Below are positions 52,914 through 61,652 of a stretch of DNA of 64,000 nt, in pieces (within the stretch, counting starts at the first letter, position 1; every line of letters begins with the position of its first letter). Source of the DNA: Alkalihalobacterium alkalinitrilicum (GTDB lineage Bacteria; Bacillota; Bacilli; Bacillales; Bacillaceae_F); the NCBI RefSeq assembly GCF_002019605.1, contig NZ_KV917368.1, positions 155,809 through 219,808 of the forward strand. The letters run 5' to 3'. The notes beneath the pieces are model-generated. The model searched no databases, was not told the DNA's origin, and saw only the letters and a list, made by a program, of their open reading frames with translations. The position numbers were made by a program, and so were the translations under genes.

Positions 52914-53714
52914 TTAAAACTTAATGGTTTGTAGCTGATTTAATAAATTTGGTGTAATATCTTCAGCTTCTTCTTTGTCAGGGAGATGAAGCGTAAATTT
53001 GATGAGTTGACCATTAATTTTTTTTATAACAATGCTTTGTCGAACTTTTGAGTTAGAGCTAATCATATAGAGTTCGGCTCCTTTATAAAAAGGGTGAATA
53101 TTTTTAAAGTCGGTAACTTGACGAACATTTCCTGTAGTCTTTAAATAATCTTGTGCATTTTTCTTCAATTCAGCGATTTTGGCTTGAGGGTCAACAAGTT
53201 CAACTCTTGCAAAAAATCCGGGTTCTTTTTTTGAAAAGAGTTGATATTTTCCTGGTTCCTCTTTCACAAACTGGTAACCGTTTTGTACGGTTAACTTCAC
53301 TTCTTTATTCATTGTTGATTTAGAGTGATCGGTAACAGGTTTCCCTGTAACGATTAGTTTTTGACCTGGAAATATTGTATTAGATTTTAGATTGTTTAAT
53401 TTTTTTATATCATTGACTTTCATATTAAATTTCTTAGAAATGCTGTAAAGTGTATCACCTTTTTTCGCTTGATACGCCGTTGATGCAGAGTCTTTAATTT
53501 GAAGCTTTTGACCTGGAATTATAATGGTGCTCTTTAAATTATTCATTTGTTTCAACTCTGTCACGGTCATTTTGTTTTCTTGAGCAATCCGAAATAATGT
53601 GTCTCCTCTTTTTACTTCGTACATTGCCGCATCGGCCCCGTGAGCAAAGCCAAGTATTGCTGAAACCCCAACCGATAAAGCCATCATTTTTAATCCATTT
53701 TTTTTATTAAACAT
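52914..53714 (-). CDS. Secreted two-LysM protein with unknown C-terminal domain
   Basis: A 266-residue protein with a signal peptide (GLKMMALSVGVSAILGFAHG, cleavage near AHGADA). Two LysM domains, YEVKRGDTLFRIAQEN at about 33-76 and YQAKKGDTLYSISKKF at about 82-124, bind cell-wall glycan. The C-terminal ~125 residues form an unrecognised domain (NGYQFVKEEPGKYQLFSKKEPGFFARVE) without known catalytic motifs. Probably a cell-wall-associated protein; ATG with GAGGTG upstream. Confidence 0.8.
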   Translation of the reverse strand: MFNKKNGLKMMALSVGVSAILGFAHGADAAMYEVKRGDTLFRIAQENKMTVTELKQMNNLKSTIIIPGQKLQIKDSASTAYQAKKGDTLYSISKKFNMKVNDIKKLNNLKSNTIFPGQKLIVTGKPVTDHSKSTMNKEVKLTVQNGYQFVKEEPGKYQLFSKKEPGFFARVELVDPQAKIAELKKNAQDYLKTTGNVRQVTDFKNIHPFYKGAELYMISSNSKVRQSIVIKKINGQLIKFTLHLPDKEEAEDITPNLLNQLQTIKF

Positions 53715-54161
53715 TTATATGCACCTCTTCGTTTTATGTTTTTATTACATAATTGGAATTAAATTTTCCACTTTTCGTGGAACCAACTTTGCACTTAGCG
53801 GGGGCCCACCACTTAGTATGAGTTCACTTTAATGTGAATGTCTGTTTCCACAACATTAGACGGAGGGTGATGAAATAAAGTTACAAAGAAACCAAGCCTA
53901 AAAACTAATTTTTTTCTCTTTCAATAAAAACGACAAACTGAAACAAGGTTTAAATTCATTGTTCTCCATAACACGGTTGGGAAGAAATAGATTTTTATTA
54001 CTTTAGGACAGTTTCACATCTTTAGTGAGTTCAAGTAGAGTAAAAACAACACTAAAATATTTCGTTTAGCTTAATTCCTTGTTTCGAGATATAAGCCTAC
54101 ACGCCTCCACTACAAACGCAATAGTATATATGGACTTTGCAAATGTAGGGAGGCTTAAAAA
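53715..54161. other. Intergenic region between divergent LysM and DUF1906 genes
   Basis: About 450 bases. At roughly 53797-53838, GGGCCCACCACTTAGTATGA followed by GTTCACTTTAA resembles a shortened 3' end of copy 5 of the bcr1-like family and may be another remnant. The rest must hold two divergent promoters; no ORF with a ribosome binding site was found. Confidence 0.35.
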
Positions 54162-55112
54162 GTGCGTCAGTATCTCGTAATAGCAGCTGTTTATATTTTA
54201 GCCTTTGCTTCCTTTTACTTTTTTATAGTAAATGACGGTTATGAACAAACTCTATTATGCGAAAATGGTCAAATTGAAGAGAGAGAAGAAAATGGGAATG
54301 GGAGCAACGGAGAAGAAGAGAACGGTGAAGCTGGAGAGAGCAACGGGGAAGATACAAATGGAGACAATGGTGAAAGTAACGGAGAAGAAGCTAATGGTGA
54401 AAACGGTGGGAGTCATGGAGAAGACGGTTCGATAAATGGTAACAGTCAGGAAGACGTTGAGATTATTTGGGGTGTTGATTCCGCAAGTTTAACAACAGAA
54501 GAGCTATATAGTTGTGTTACGTCAAATTTTGGTGACCCTAAAATTTGGGGGAGATATTTAGAAGATAAGGAAGGCGTATCATATGGTTTAACGACAGATG
54601 AAGTTGAATACTTGCACGAACAAGGCGTATCTATTCTCGTAATCTATAATCATTTCACCGATGGAACAACGTATGATAAAGGGGTTGCTGAAGCAGAGCA
54701 GGCAATTGCATATGCAGAAGAGATTGGAGTCCCTGAGGAAGTAGCGTTATTTGCAAATGTTGAACCAGAGTACCCGATTGACTCAGCGTTTATTCAAGGT
54801 TGGTATGATACGATACAACCTTCGATCTATAACGCTGCGATCTATGGGTTGTTTGATGAAGAAAGTGATGTTTGGGTTGCTTTTGAAGGAGCTGTTAACG
54901 AAAATTCAGAAATCGCTGAAAATATGATCGTCTGGGCAAATCAACCTCAAATAGGTATAACAACAGAAGCAAATGCACCAGATTACGGACCTGCCCCACC
55001 GAATGATTGGCTGAACTGGGCATGGCAGTATGGTATTGATGCTGAAACGTGTAACATCGATACTAACTTATTCCAATCTTACATTTTAGACTATGTCTGG
55101 CAACCAGAATAA
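54162..55112 (+). CDS. Membrane-anchored DUF1906 (GH25-like) protein with an NGE-rich linker
   Basis: A 316-residue protein. One N-terminal membrane anchor (about 5-23), then a ~65-residue low-complexity linker of repeated N-G-E/D triplets (about 38-98), then a DUF1906-type glycoside-hydrolase-like TIM barrel starting IWGVDSASLT. The strands WGRYLED, VSILVIYNHFTDG, ALFANVEPEYP and the end WLNWAWQYGI fit the Rv2525c-like family. Such domains are linked to cell-wall or glycan binding; catalysis is unproven. GTG start, GGGAGG 8 bases upstream. Confidence 0.75.
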   Translation: MRQYLVIAAVYILAFASFYFFIVNDGYEQTLLCENGQIEEREENGNGSNGEEENGEAGESNGEDTNGDNGESNGEEANGENGGSHGEDGSINGNSQEDVEIIWGVDSASLTTEELYSCVTSNFGDPKIWGRYLEDKEGVSYGLTTDEVEYLHEQGVSILVIYNHFTDGTTYDKGVAEAEQAIAYAEEIGVPEEVALFANVEPEYPIDSAFIQGWYDTIQPSIYNAAIYGLFDEESDVWVAFEGAVNENSEIAENMIVWANQPQIGITTEANAPDYGPAPPNDWLNWAWQYGIDAETCNIDTNLFQSYILDYVWQPE

Positions 55113-55186
55113 GAGTTTCTTAGAGAAACTTATGCCTAGATAAAAGTACGTTCGCAGTGCTCCAACAGTCATTAGATAATAGATAT

Positions 55187-55226
55187 AAAGAACGAGGTTG
55201 TTTGTTGTAGGTCAGCCTCGTTCTTT
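55187..55226 (+). terminator. Terminator after the DUF1906 gene
   Basis: A perfect stem AAAGAACGAGG / CCTCGTTCTTT with a loop of about 18 bases; the T-tract is contained in the stem end. Confidence 0.6.
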
Positions 55227-55405
55227 ACGTGATTAATGATTTAATATGTACGAATGATGTAAGTCGGATTTAGTAAGGGCAAGATATTTCGGTTAGTTTC
55301 GCGGGTTGAACAATCAATTTTTCTACCTATTCCTTTTAGGCACTTATCTACCTTAAACCCATAGGATGTATAGTGAACGTTATTCTTAAATGGGGGAAAG
55401 AATTT

Positions 55406-55933
55406 ATGTATGAAGATAACAAATATTTTGAGTATCGTAGTCAAATAAATAATCAGCTGCACCCAATTCCATCATTCAATTTAAATAGAGAAGCAGCAAC
55501 GCAAATTTTATTAACGGCGAAAAAGACCCTTCAGTTAAGTTTTGAGCAAATCGCTGATCAAATTGGAGGAAGTAAAGAATGGATTGCTGCAGTAATACTT
55601 GGCCAGGAATCGATGACACGTGAGGATGCCGTACTTTTAACAAACTTTTTAAGAGTCAATCCTGAAATAGCAACTATTTTACAAGAACCACCAATGCGGG
55701 GTTCATTAAACCGAACACTTCCAGTCGATCCATTAATCTACCGTTTCTATGAAATTACCCAAGTATATGGAACTACATTAAAAGCCTTGATCAATGAAAT
55801 GTTTGGCGATGGTATTATGAGCGCTATCGACCTAGAAATTCACGTAGATAAGCGGCCTGACCCCGAAGACCCTGATGGGGAACGAGTTGTACTTACATTG
55901 GATGGTAAGTTTTTGCCGTATAAAAAGTGGTAG
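55406..55933 (+). CDS. cynS: Cyanase (cyanate hydratase)
   Basis: A 175-residue cyanase, converting cyanate and bicarbonate to ammonia and CO2. The N-terminal helical bundle (LTAKKTLQLSFEQIADQIGGSKEWIAAVILGQ) is followed by the catalytic domain PVDPLIYRFYEITQVYGTTLKALINEMFGDGIMSAID. R113, E116 and S139 correspond to the Arg96, Glu99 and Ser122 triad of the E. coli enzyme. The N-terminus is about 18 residues longer than E. coli CynS. Start at 55406 because a G-rich site (GGGGGAAAG) precedes it. No carbonic anhydrase (cynT) or cyanate transporter lies nearby. Confidence 0.93.
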   Translation: MYEDNKYFEYRSQINNQLHPIPSFNLNREAATQILLTAKKTLQLSFEQIADQIGGSKEWIAAVILGQESMTREDAVLLTNFLRVNPEIATILQEPPMRGSLNRTLPVDPLIYRFYEITQVYGTTLKALINEMFGDGIMSAIDLEIHVDKRPDPEDPDGERVVLTLDGKFLPYKKW

Positions 55934-55977
55934 AAAATATTTTGAAGAACAGGAAAAATAATCCTTTAAGCGGAATT

Positions 55978-56010
55978 ACCTCCTAATATAATTTATTAGG
56001 AGGAACTTTA
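55978..56010 (+). promoter_or_regulatory. Hairpin that buries the ribosome binding site of the 56011 ORF
   Basis: CCTCCTAATA and TATTAGGAGG are perfect complements around a 5-base loop. The 3' arm contains the AGGAGG that would serve the ATG at 56011, so the site would be closed in the folded RNA. Confidence 0.6.
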
Positions 56011-56163
56011 ATGAATAATAAAAGTAAGGAAATTACCATAAAAATTAATCGAAAAAAAGAGCGCAATGGTACCAGAAAGAGGAAGAGAAAAGCACTAAAC
56101 GAAAAAATAGAGCATGACATTACCGAGGAAGAAATGAGAGCTAACCGAAAAGATAGAGTATAA
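56011..56163 (+). CDS. Small very basic ORF, 50 aa, leading into tandem array 2
   Basis: An ATG 7 bases after AGGAGG opens a 50-codon frame rich in Lys and Arg (MNNKSKEITIKINRKKER, then KRKRKALNEKIEHDITEEE) and ends at TAA inside the first regular repeat unit. The coding part is itself built from diverged copies of the same 51-bp unit. It may be the last intact piece of a former 17-residue-repeat protein; no family recognised. Confidence 0.4.
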   Translation: MNNKSKEITIKINRKKERNGTRKRKRKALNEKIEHDITEEEMRANRKDRV

Positions 56164-56470
56164 TACTACTAGAAAAAGGAAGAAATGAGAGCTAACCGAA
56201 AAGATAGAGCATAATATTACCAGAAAAAGGGACAATTAAGCGCTAAACGAAAAGATAGAGCGTGATATTACCAGAAAAAGGTAGAATTAAGCGCTAAATA
56301 AAAAGATAGAGCGTAATACTACCAGAAAAAGGAAGTAATGAGAGCTAAACGAAAAGATAGAGCATAATATTACCAGAAAAAGGGACAATTAAGCGCTAAA
56401 CGAAAAGATAGAACGCAATATTGTCAGAAAATGGAATTGATAAGTACTTATCAAAAGATAGAGTGTACAA
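56033..56470 (+). repeat. Tandem array of 51-bp units (array 2)
   Basis: The landmark TATTACC (or TACTACC/TATTGTC) recurs at 56164, 56215, 56266, 56317, 56368 and 56419, an exact 51-base period; more diverged units extend upstream to about 56033. The consensus combines AAGGAAG-x-AATGAGAGCTAA, ACGAAAAGATAGAGCATAA and TATTACCAGAAAA. It is clearly related to array 1 at 28384 (shared GAG-x-GCTAAA, GATAG, TATTACCAG and AAGGAAG). It lies between cynS and the ABC exporter operon. Confidence 0.92.
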
Positions 56471-56639
56471 CCCACTCATGGTAAAGCCCTAACACCTAAT
56501 TGTGCAAATCGCACGTACCTAAACAAAAGTCAAAATAATGCTACATCTTTGAGCTTTCGTGTAGTATTAATTTTACAGAAGAAGTAAAATACATATATTA
56601 TTACGAAGCGTGCGAATGGTAGTTTGGGGGATTTTTTAG

Positions 56640-58382
56640 ATGGCTGTGTTATTTTCATACTTAAAACGATATCGGCTTTTTATGTTCATTGCAATTACTT
56701 TAACATTAGTTGAATTAGCTGTTGAACTTTTGCAGCCATTAATTATGGCAAAAATCATTAATGATGGGATCTTACAGGAAGACCTTACCGTTGTTATCTA
56801 TTGGGGGAGCATCATGATTGGCTTGTCCATTGTTGCTTTTGCTGCAGGGATTACTAATTCATTTTATGCGGCACATAGTAGCCAAGGATTTGGTCATGAC
56901 ATCCGCAAAGGCTTATTTGAAAAAATTCAATCTTTTTCATTTACAAACTTAAATCGATTTTCAACATCATCCTTAATTACCAGGATGACAAATGATGTAA
57001 ACATACTTCAAATGACATTGTTTACGGGGTTGCGCATTATGTTACGCGCCCCTCTATTAGTCATTGGAGGATTAATTATGGCACTCATTGTAAATGTGAA
57101 ACTTGCTCTCGTCTTAGCGATGGCGGTTCCACTGAGCCTCCTTATATTAGTCTGGATATTTAAAAAGGGACGTCCAATGTTTAATATCGTCCAGCAAAAA
57201 CTTGATGGTGTAAATCGTGTCATGCGTGAGAACTTATTAGGGATTAAATTAATACGAGCGCTACTCAGAAAAAACACGGAAGTTAACCGTTTTACAAAAT
57301 CGAATCAAGAACTTATGGGAACGACGGTTTCAGCGTTACGTTTTATGGAAATTACGATGCCAATCATCTTGTTGTTAATGAACTTTAGTATTTTAGGGGT
57401 TCTGTGGTTTGGTAGTTTTCAGGTGAATGCAGGTGGTGCAAATGTTGGTGAAGTCGTAGCTGTTATCAACTATGCCACTCGAATTAGTGGTGCTTTTTCT
57501 GTGTTTTCCATGATTATCATCTTTTTTTCTCGTGCAAAGGCGTCGTCTGAGCGAATTGTCGAAGTTCTAGATACTGAAGTGGATTTAGTTGATACAGAAC
57601 AATCGGCGACCGAATCAAGAACATTTAAAGGCCACATTAGATTTAGAGGTGTTTCGTTTCGATACCCAGAAACAGAAACCGAAGTTTTAAAAGGTATTTC
57701 ATTCGAGGTGAAAGCTGGAAGTACAGTTGCTATTATCGGGTCAACAGGTTCGGGTAAATCGTCTCTATTTCATCTTATTCCGCGTTTGTATGACGTGACC
57801 AAAGGTGAAGTTCAGGTCGATTACAAGGATATTCGTGAAATAAAACTAGAACATTTGCGTAGACAAATCGGTTATGTTCCTCAAGAGACATTGTTATTTA
57901 CTGGGACAATTAAAGAGAATATTGCTTGGGGTAAAGAAGATTCTTCGATCGAAGAAATAATCGAAGCGGCTAAAAAAGCACAAATCCATGAAACGATTTC
58001 TAAGTTTACAAACGGGTATCAAACAGTACTCGGTCAGAAAGGTGTAAATTTATCTGGAGGGCAAAAACAACGACTCGCCATTGCGCGAGCGCTCGTTCGG
58101 AAACCAAAAATTTTATTGCTTGATGATAGTACAAGTGCTTTAGATTTAAAAACGGAAGCGAACATTTTAGAGAGTCTACAAGAATTTTATTGTACGACGT
58201 TGATTATTACTCAAAAAATTAGTACTGCTGCTCAAGCGAATAAAATCCTGATTTTCGATGATGGTGAACTAATAGCTGAAGGGACACACGAATCGTTGTT
58301 AGCGAGTAGTCCCCTGTATCAAAAAATATATGTGTCTCAGTTTGGAGAGGAGGCGTTATACGTTGCTAAGGGAAATCAGTAA
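56640..58382 (+). CDS. yfiB: Heterodimeric ABC exporter subunit, degenerate-site partner (YfiB-like)
   Basis: A 580-residue half-transporter: six membrane segments (about 10-300) then an ABC domain. Walker A is GSTGSGKSS near 367 and the signature LSGGQ is canonical near 471. Walker B is LLLDDSTS, with Asp where the catalytic Glu belongs, and the switch region has Gln (ITQKIS) instead of His. This is the usual degenerate subunit of heterodimeric multidrug exporters such as YfiBC or BmrCD. It overlaps the next gene by 20 bases. Confidence 0.85.
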   Translation: MAVLFSYLKRYRLFMFIAITLTLVELAVELLQPLIMAKIINDGILQEDLTVVIYWGSIMIGLSIVAFAAGITNSFYAAHSSQGFGHDIRKGLFEKIQSFSFTNLNRFSTSSLITRMTNDVNILQMTLFTGLRIMLRAPLLVIGGLIMALIVNVKLALVLAMAVPLSLLILVWIFKKGRPMFNIVQQKLDGVNRVMRENLLGIKLIRALLRKNTEVNRFTKSNQELMGTTVSALRFMEITMPIILLLMNFSILGVLWFGSFQVNAGGANVGEVVAVINYATRISGAFSVFSMIIIFFSRAKASSERIVEVLDTEVDLVDTEQSATESRTFKGHIRFRGVSFRYPETETEVLKGISFEVKAGSTVAIIGSTGSGKSSLFHLIPRLYDVTKGEVQVDYKDIREIKLEHLRRQIGYVPQETLLFTGTIKENIAWGKEDSSIEEIIEAAKKAQIHETISKFTNGYQTVLGQKGVNLSGGQKQRLAIARALVRKPKILLLDDSTSALDLKTEANILESLQEFYCTTLIITQKISTAAQANKILIFDDGELIAEGTHESLLASSPLYQKIYVSQFGEEALYVAKGNQ

Positions 58383-60186
58383 GCCTTTCCAACATAAAAA
58401 AATAGTCATTCAATCCTTAGAAGAAGACTATCAAGGAACAAAAAAGAAAGCAAAAAATTGGTCGGGAACGTTAAAAAGAATATGGGGATATTTAGCTCAA
58501 AATAAAAATTCATTACGGATTGTCTTATTGTTGGTTACCATTAGTTCTATTTTTGCTTTATTAGGACCATTTATAGTTGGTATGACAATCGATAAATATA
58601 TTGTCAAATTGAATTTTGATCAATTAATCTATGTGATCTTTGGTTTAGTTGCAATCTATGTTATCCATTCCGCATCGGTTTGGGGTCAAAATTTTGTCAT
58701 GATTAAAATTGCTCAAAAAACTGTTTTTTCAATGCGTACCGACTTATTTAAGCGGCTTCATCAGCTGCCTATCTCATTTTTTCAAAAAAGGCAGCATGGT
58801 GAGTTAATGAGCCGTGTGACAAATGATATTGAGAATGTCAGTTCCACGCTAAACAGTTCAGTTATTCAACTAATATCAAGTGTTCTGACCCTCATCGGTA
58901 TACTCGTTGTTATGCTTTACCTAAGTCCTTTATTAACATTAATCACTCTTATTATTGTGCCATTAATGGTTTTCGGAATGAAGTGGATTACCAAACGAAC
59001 TGGGAAGTTATTCAAAGAACAACAACGAAATTTAGGAGAAGTGAATGGCTTTATCGAAGAGACGCTTTCAGGACAGTCCATTATTAAAACATTTTCGCAA
59101 GAAGAAAAAGTGATGGCTGAATTCATGACGAAAAATCAGCGTCTTCGTGAAGCTGGCTTTTGGGCTCAAACGATTTCAGGGTTTATTCCAAAGCTGATGA
59201 ACGTTCTAAACAATTTGAGCTTTGCGATTATAGCACTTGTTGGGGGAATATTTGTAATTAACGGGATGGTATCAATTGGGGTAATCGTCATTTTCGCTGA
59301 ATATGCAAGACAGTTTACACGCCCCCTAAATGATTTAGCCAATCAATTTAATACAATACTCTCAGCAATTGCTGGTGCTGAACGTGTGTTTGAAGTGATT
59401 GATGAAAAAGCAGAAAGTGCAGATGAAACTCATGCTATAGAGTTGACCGATGTCAAAGGTGAAGTCGAATTTCAAACGGTTTCTTTTGCTTATGAAAGTG
59501 ATGACATTACGTTAAAAGATGTTAGTTTTTCTGTATCTGCAGGAGCAATTGTAGCATTAGTAGGTCCTACAGGAGCTGGAAAAACAACGATTATAAATTT
59601 ACTTTCTCGCTTTTATGATGCCAATCAAGGTAAGATCCTGATTGATGGATATGAAATGACAAACATCAAAAGGGAAAGTTTACGCCAACACATGGGGTTT
59701 GTATTCCAAGACTCTTTCTTATTTGAAGATACAATCCGAGAGAACTTACGTTACGGAAGGTTAAATGCGAGTGACGGTGAAGTAGAAGAAGCGGCCATAC
59801 TTGCAAATGCGCATTCTTTCATCATGAAGTTGCCAGATCAATATGATACGGTATTAAAACAAGATGGTAGTGGAATCAGTCAAGGACAACGGCAGTTATT
59901 ATCCATTGCTAGAGCCATACTAGCTGATCCAAAAATCTTAATTTTGGATGAAGCAACGAGTAATATCGATACGATTACTGAAGTGAAGATTCAAGAAGCT
60001 CTGCAGAGATTAATGAAGGGGCGAACGAGCTTTGTTATTGCCCATCGATTAAATACGATTCAAAGAGCTGACCAAATTATCGTGTTACAAGACGGTGAAG
60101 TAATTGAAAAAGGGAATCACGAAACTCTAATAAAAAAACAAGGGTTTTATTATGAATTAAACGAGAGTCAATTTAGCAAAATTTGA
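58363..60186 (+). CDS. yfiC: Heterodimeric ABC exporter subunit, catalytic partner (YfiC-like)
   Basis: A 607-residue half-transporter with six membrane segments and an ABC domain. Walker A is GPTGAGKTT near 402, Walker B LILDEATS has the catalytic Glu, and the switch His is in IAHRL. The signature is altered to ISQGQ. Together with the upstream subunit this leaves one consensus and one degenerate ATP site. Start is TTG at 58363 because GGAGAGGAGG lies 9 bases upstream. Likely a multidrug or lipid exporter. Confidence 0.87.
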   Translation: MLREISKPFQHKKIVIQSLEEDYQGTKKKAKNWSGTLKRIWGYLAQNKNSLRIVLLLVTISSIFALLGPFIVGMTIDKYIVKLNFDQLIYVIFGLVAIYVIHSASVWGQNFVMIKIAQKTVFSMRTDLFKRLHQLPISFFQKRQHGELMSRVTNDIENVSSTLNSSVIQLISSVLTLIGILVVMLYLSPLLTLITLIIVPLMVFGMKWITKRTGKLFKEQQRNLGEVNGFIEETLSGQSIIKTFSQEEKVMAEFMTKNQRLREAGFWAQTISGFIPKLMNVLNNLSFAIIALVGGIFVINGMVSIGVIVIFAEYARQFTRPLNDLANQFNTILSAIAGAERVFEVIDEKAESADETHAIELTDVKGEVEFQTVSFAYESDDITLKDVSFSVSAGAIVALVGPTGAGKTTIINLLSRFYDANQGKILIDGYEMTNIKRESLRQHMGFVFQDSFLFEDTIRENLRYGRLNASDGEVEEAAILANAHSFIMKLPDQYDTVLKQDGSGISQGQRQLLSIARAILADPKILILDEATSNIDTITEVKIQEALQRLMKGRTSFVIAHRLNTIQRADQIIVLQDGEVIEKGNHETLIKKQGFYYELNESQFSKI

Positions 60187-60266
60187 GAAAATCATTCATA
60201 ATAGAACTAGCTTTAAAAAGTGCTTTTAACTTATACAATTATTAAAAAATTGGGGAGGGTTACAAT

Positions 60267-61097
60267 ATGGCGAAACATATTCAAGACACTACGACATTAC
60301 ATAACGGAGTTAAAATGCCTTGGTTAGGTCTAGGTGTTTGGAAAGTAGAAGACGGCTCACAAGTGATTGACTCAGTAAAATCAGCGGTTCAATCAGGCTA
60401 TCATAGCATTGATACGGCGGCTGTTTATAAAAATGAAGAAGGCGTAGGGCAAGGCATTAAGGAATGCGGTGTTCCACGAGAAGAGTTATTCATTACAACA
60501 AAAGTCTGGAACTCGAACCAAGGCTATGAAACAACACTCCAAGTTTTCGATGAAAGTATGAAAAAGTTAGGGTTGGATTATTTAGACTTATATTTAATTC
60601 ACTGGCCAGTAGCAGGGAAATATAAAGACACTTGGCGTGCTTTAGAAAAATTATATGCAGATAAGAAAGTTCGTGCTATTGGGGTAAGTAACTTTCATGT
60701 ACACCATTTAGAAGACTTGCTAGAAACGGCGGAAATTAAGCCGATGGTCAATCAAGTTGAGTTCCACCCACAATTAGCTCAACAAGAATTACGCGCATTT
60801 TGTAAAAAGCATCAAATACAATTAGAAGCTTGGTCGCCATTAGCGCAAGGAAAATTGTTAGATGATCCAACATTAAAGGCAATTGGTCAAAAGTACGGTA
60901 AATCAACAGCACAAGTTATTTTACGCTGGGATCTACAATGTGGTGTAGTGACCATTCCGAAGTCGGTAAACGCTGAGCGAATTGCTACGAATGGAGATAT
61001 TTTCGACTTTGAGTTAACTATTGAAGATATGGATAAAATCAATGCTTTGAACAAAGACGAGAGAGTCGGTCCAGATCCAGATAACTTTGATTTTTAA
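60267..61097 (+). CDS. yvgN: Aldo/keto reductase, YvgN-like (methylglyoxal/glyoxal reductase)
   Basis: A 276-residue NADPH-dependent aldo/keto reductase. The catalytic tetrad is D49, Y54, K79 and H112 ([29 protein letters not shown]). [16 protein letters not shown] and the C-terminal [13 protein letters not shown] cofactor-binding segments are present. It follows B. subtilis YvgN closely along its length as I remember it; YvgN reduces glyoxal and methylglyoxal. GGGGAGGG is 7 bases before the ATG. Monocistronic. Confidence 0.88.
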   Translation: MAKHIQDTTTLHNGVKMPWLGLGVWKVEDGSQVIDSVKSAVQSGYHSIDTAAVYKNEEGVGQGIKECGVPREELFITTKVWNSNQGYETTLQVFDESMKKLGLDYLDLYLIHWPVAGKYKDTWRALEKLYADKKVRAIGVSNFHVHHLEDLLETAEIKPMVNQVEFHPQLAQQELRAFCKKHQIQLEAWSPLAQGKLLDDPTLKAIGQKYGKSTAQVILRWDLQCGVVTIPKSVNAERIATNGDIFDFELTIEDMDKINALNKDERVGPDPDNFDF

Positions 61098-61110
61098 AAA
61101 TATAGTTAGA

Positions 61111-61152
61111 AAAAGCCAAAAGCTAAGTATTACTCAGCTTTTGGCTTTTTTC
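61111..61152. terminator. Bidirectional terminator between yvgN-like and thioesterase genes
   Basis: A stem AAAAAGCCAAAAGCT / AGCTTTTGGCTTTTT with a loop of about 12 bases; A-tract on one side and T-tract on the other. It overlaps the last codons of the minus-strand gene. Confidence 0.85.
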
Positions 61153-61531
61153 GGATAGCGACGGTACAGCGAGAAATACATACCAAATTCTCGGTTTCGT
61201 CCATTATTTTAATATCCCAAACCATTGTCGTTCGTCCTTTATGTAATGGAGTAGCTATGGCTGTCACAATACCATCTGTTTTCGAGCGAAGGTGATTGGC
61301 GTTAATCTCTAAACCAACAGCAATTTCATTTTCTTGGTCAACAAGGTTCCAAGTTCCCATACTAGCGACTGTTTCAGCTAAGACAACTGATGCTCCTCCA
61401 TGAAGCAATCCAAAAGGTTGGTGAGTTGGAGAATGCACAGGCATTGTCGCAACAACTTTTTCTTCTGAAACCTCAGTTACTTCTATTCCTAGTGCACCTA
61501 GTATTGTTTCTTCTACAGGTTTAATATTCAC
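61130..61531 (-). CDS. menI: Hotdog-fold acyl-CoA thioesterase, MenI/YuxO-like
   Basis: A 133-residue PaaI-type hotdog thioesterase. The motif VVATMPVHSPTHQPFGLLHGGASVVLAETVAS contains the catalytic region, followed by GLEINANHLRS and LVCISRCTVAI. It strongly resembles B. subtilis YuxO (MenI), which releases dihydroxynaphthoate from its CoA ester in menaquinone synthesis; other hotdog thioesterases share these motifs, so the substrate is likely but not certain. Start is GTG at 61531, 10 bases after AAGGAG; the frame's earlier GTG would contain the site. Confidence 0.8.
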   Translation of the reverse strand: MNIKPVEETILGALGIEVTEVSEEKVVATMPVHSPTHQPFGLLHGGASVVLAETVASMGTWNLVDQENEIAVGLEINANHLRSKTDGIVTAIATPLHKGRTTMVWDIKIMDETENLVCISRCTVAIRKKPKAE

Positions 61532-61652
61532 TTGACGAGCACTCCTTTTCACTTCTATATCTAATAATATCTAATAATTAGAACTATTCTCTATAAATTG
61601 AAAAAGTCCTCTAAAAAATATAGAAGTTTAGCGAAAAAAGGAATAATTTGTA

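Noticed and set aside
56164-56440. Array of conserved 9-codon micro-ORFs (ATG AGA GCT ... TAA)
   Set aside because: Only about half of the units in each array keep an ATG; others have TTA or AAG at that place, so a maintained coding function is not supported.
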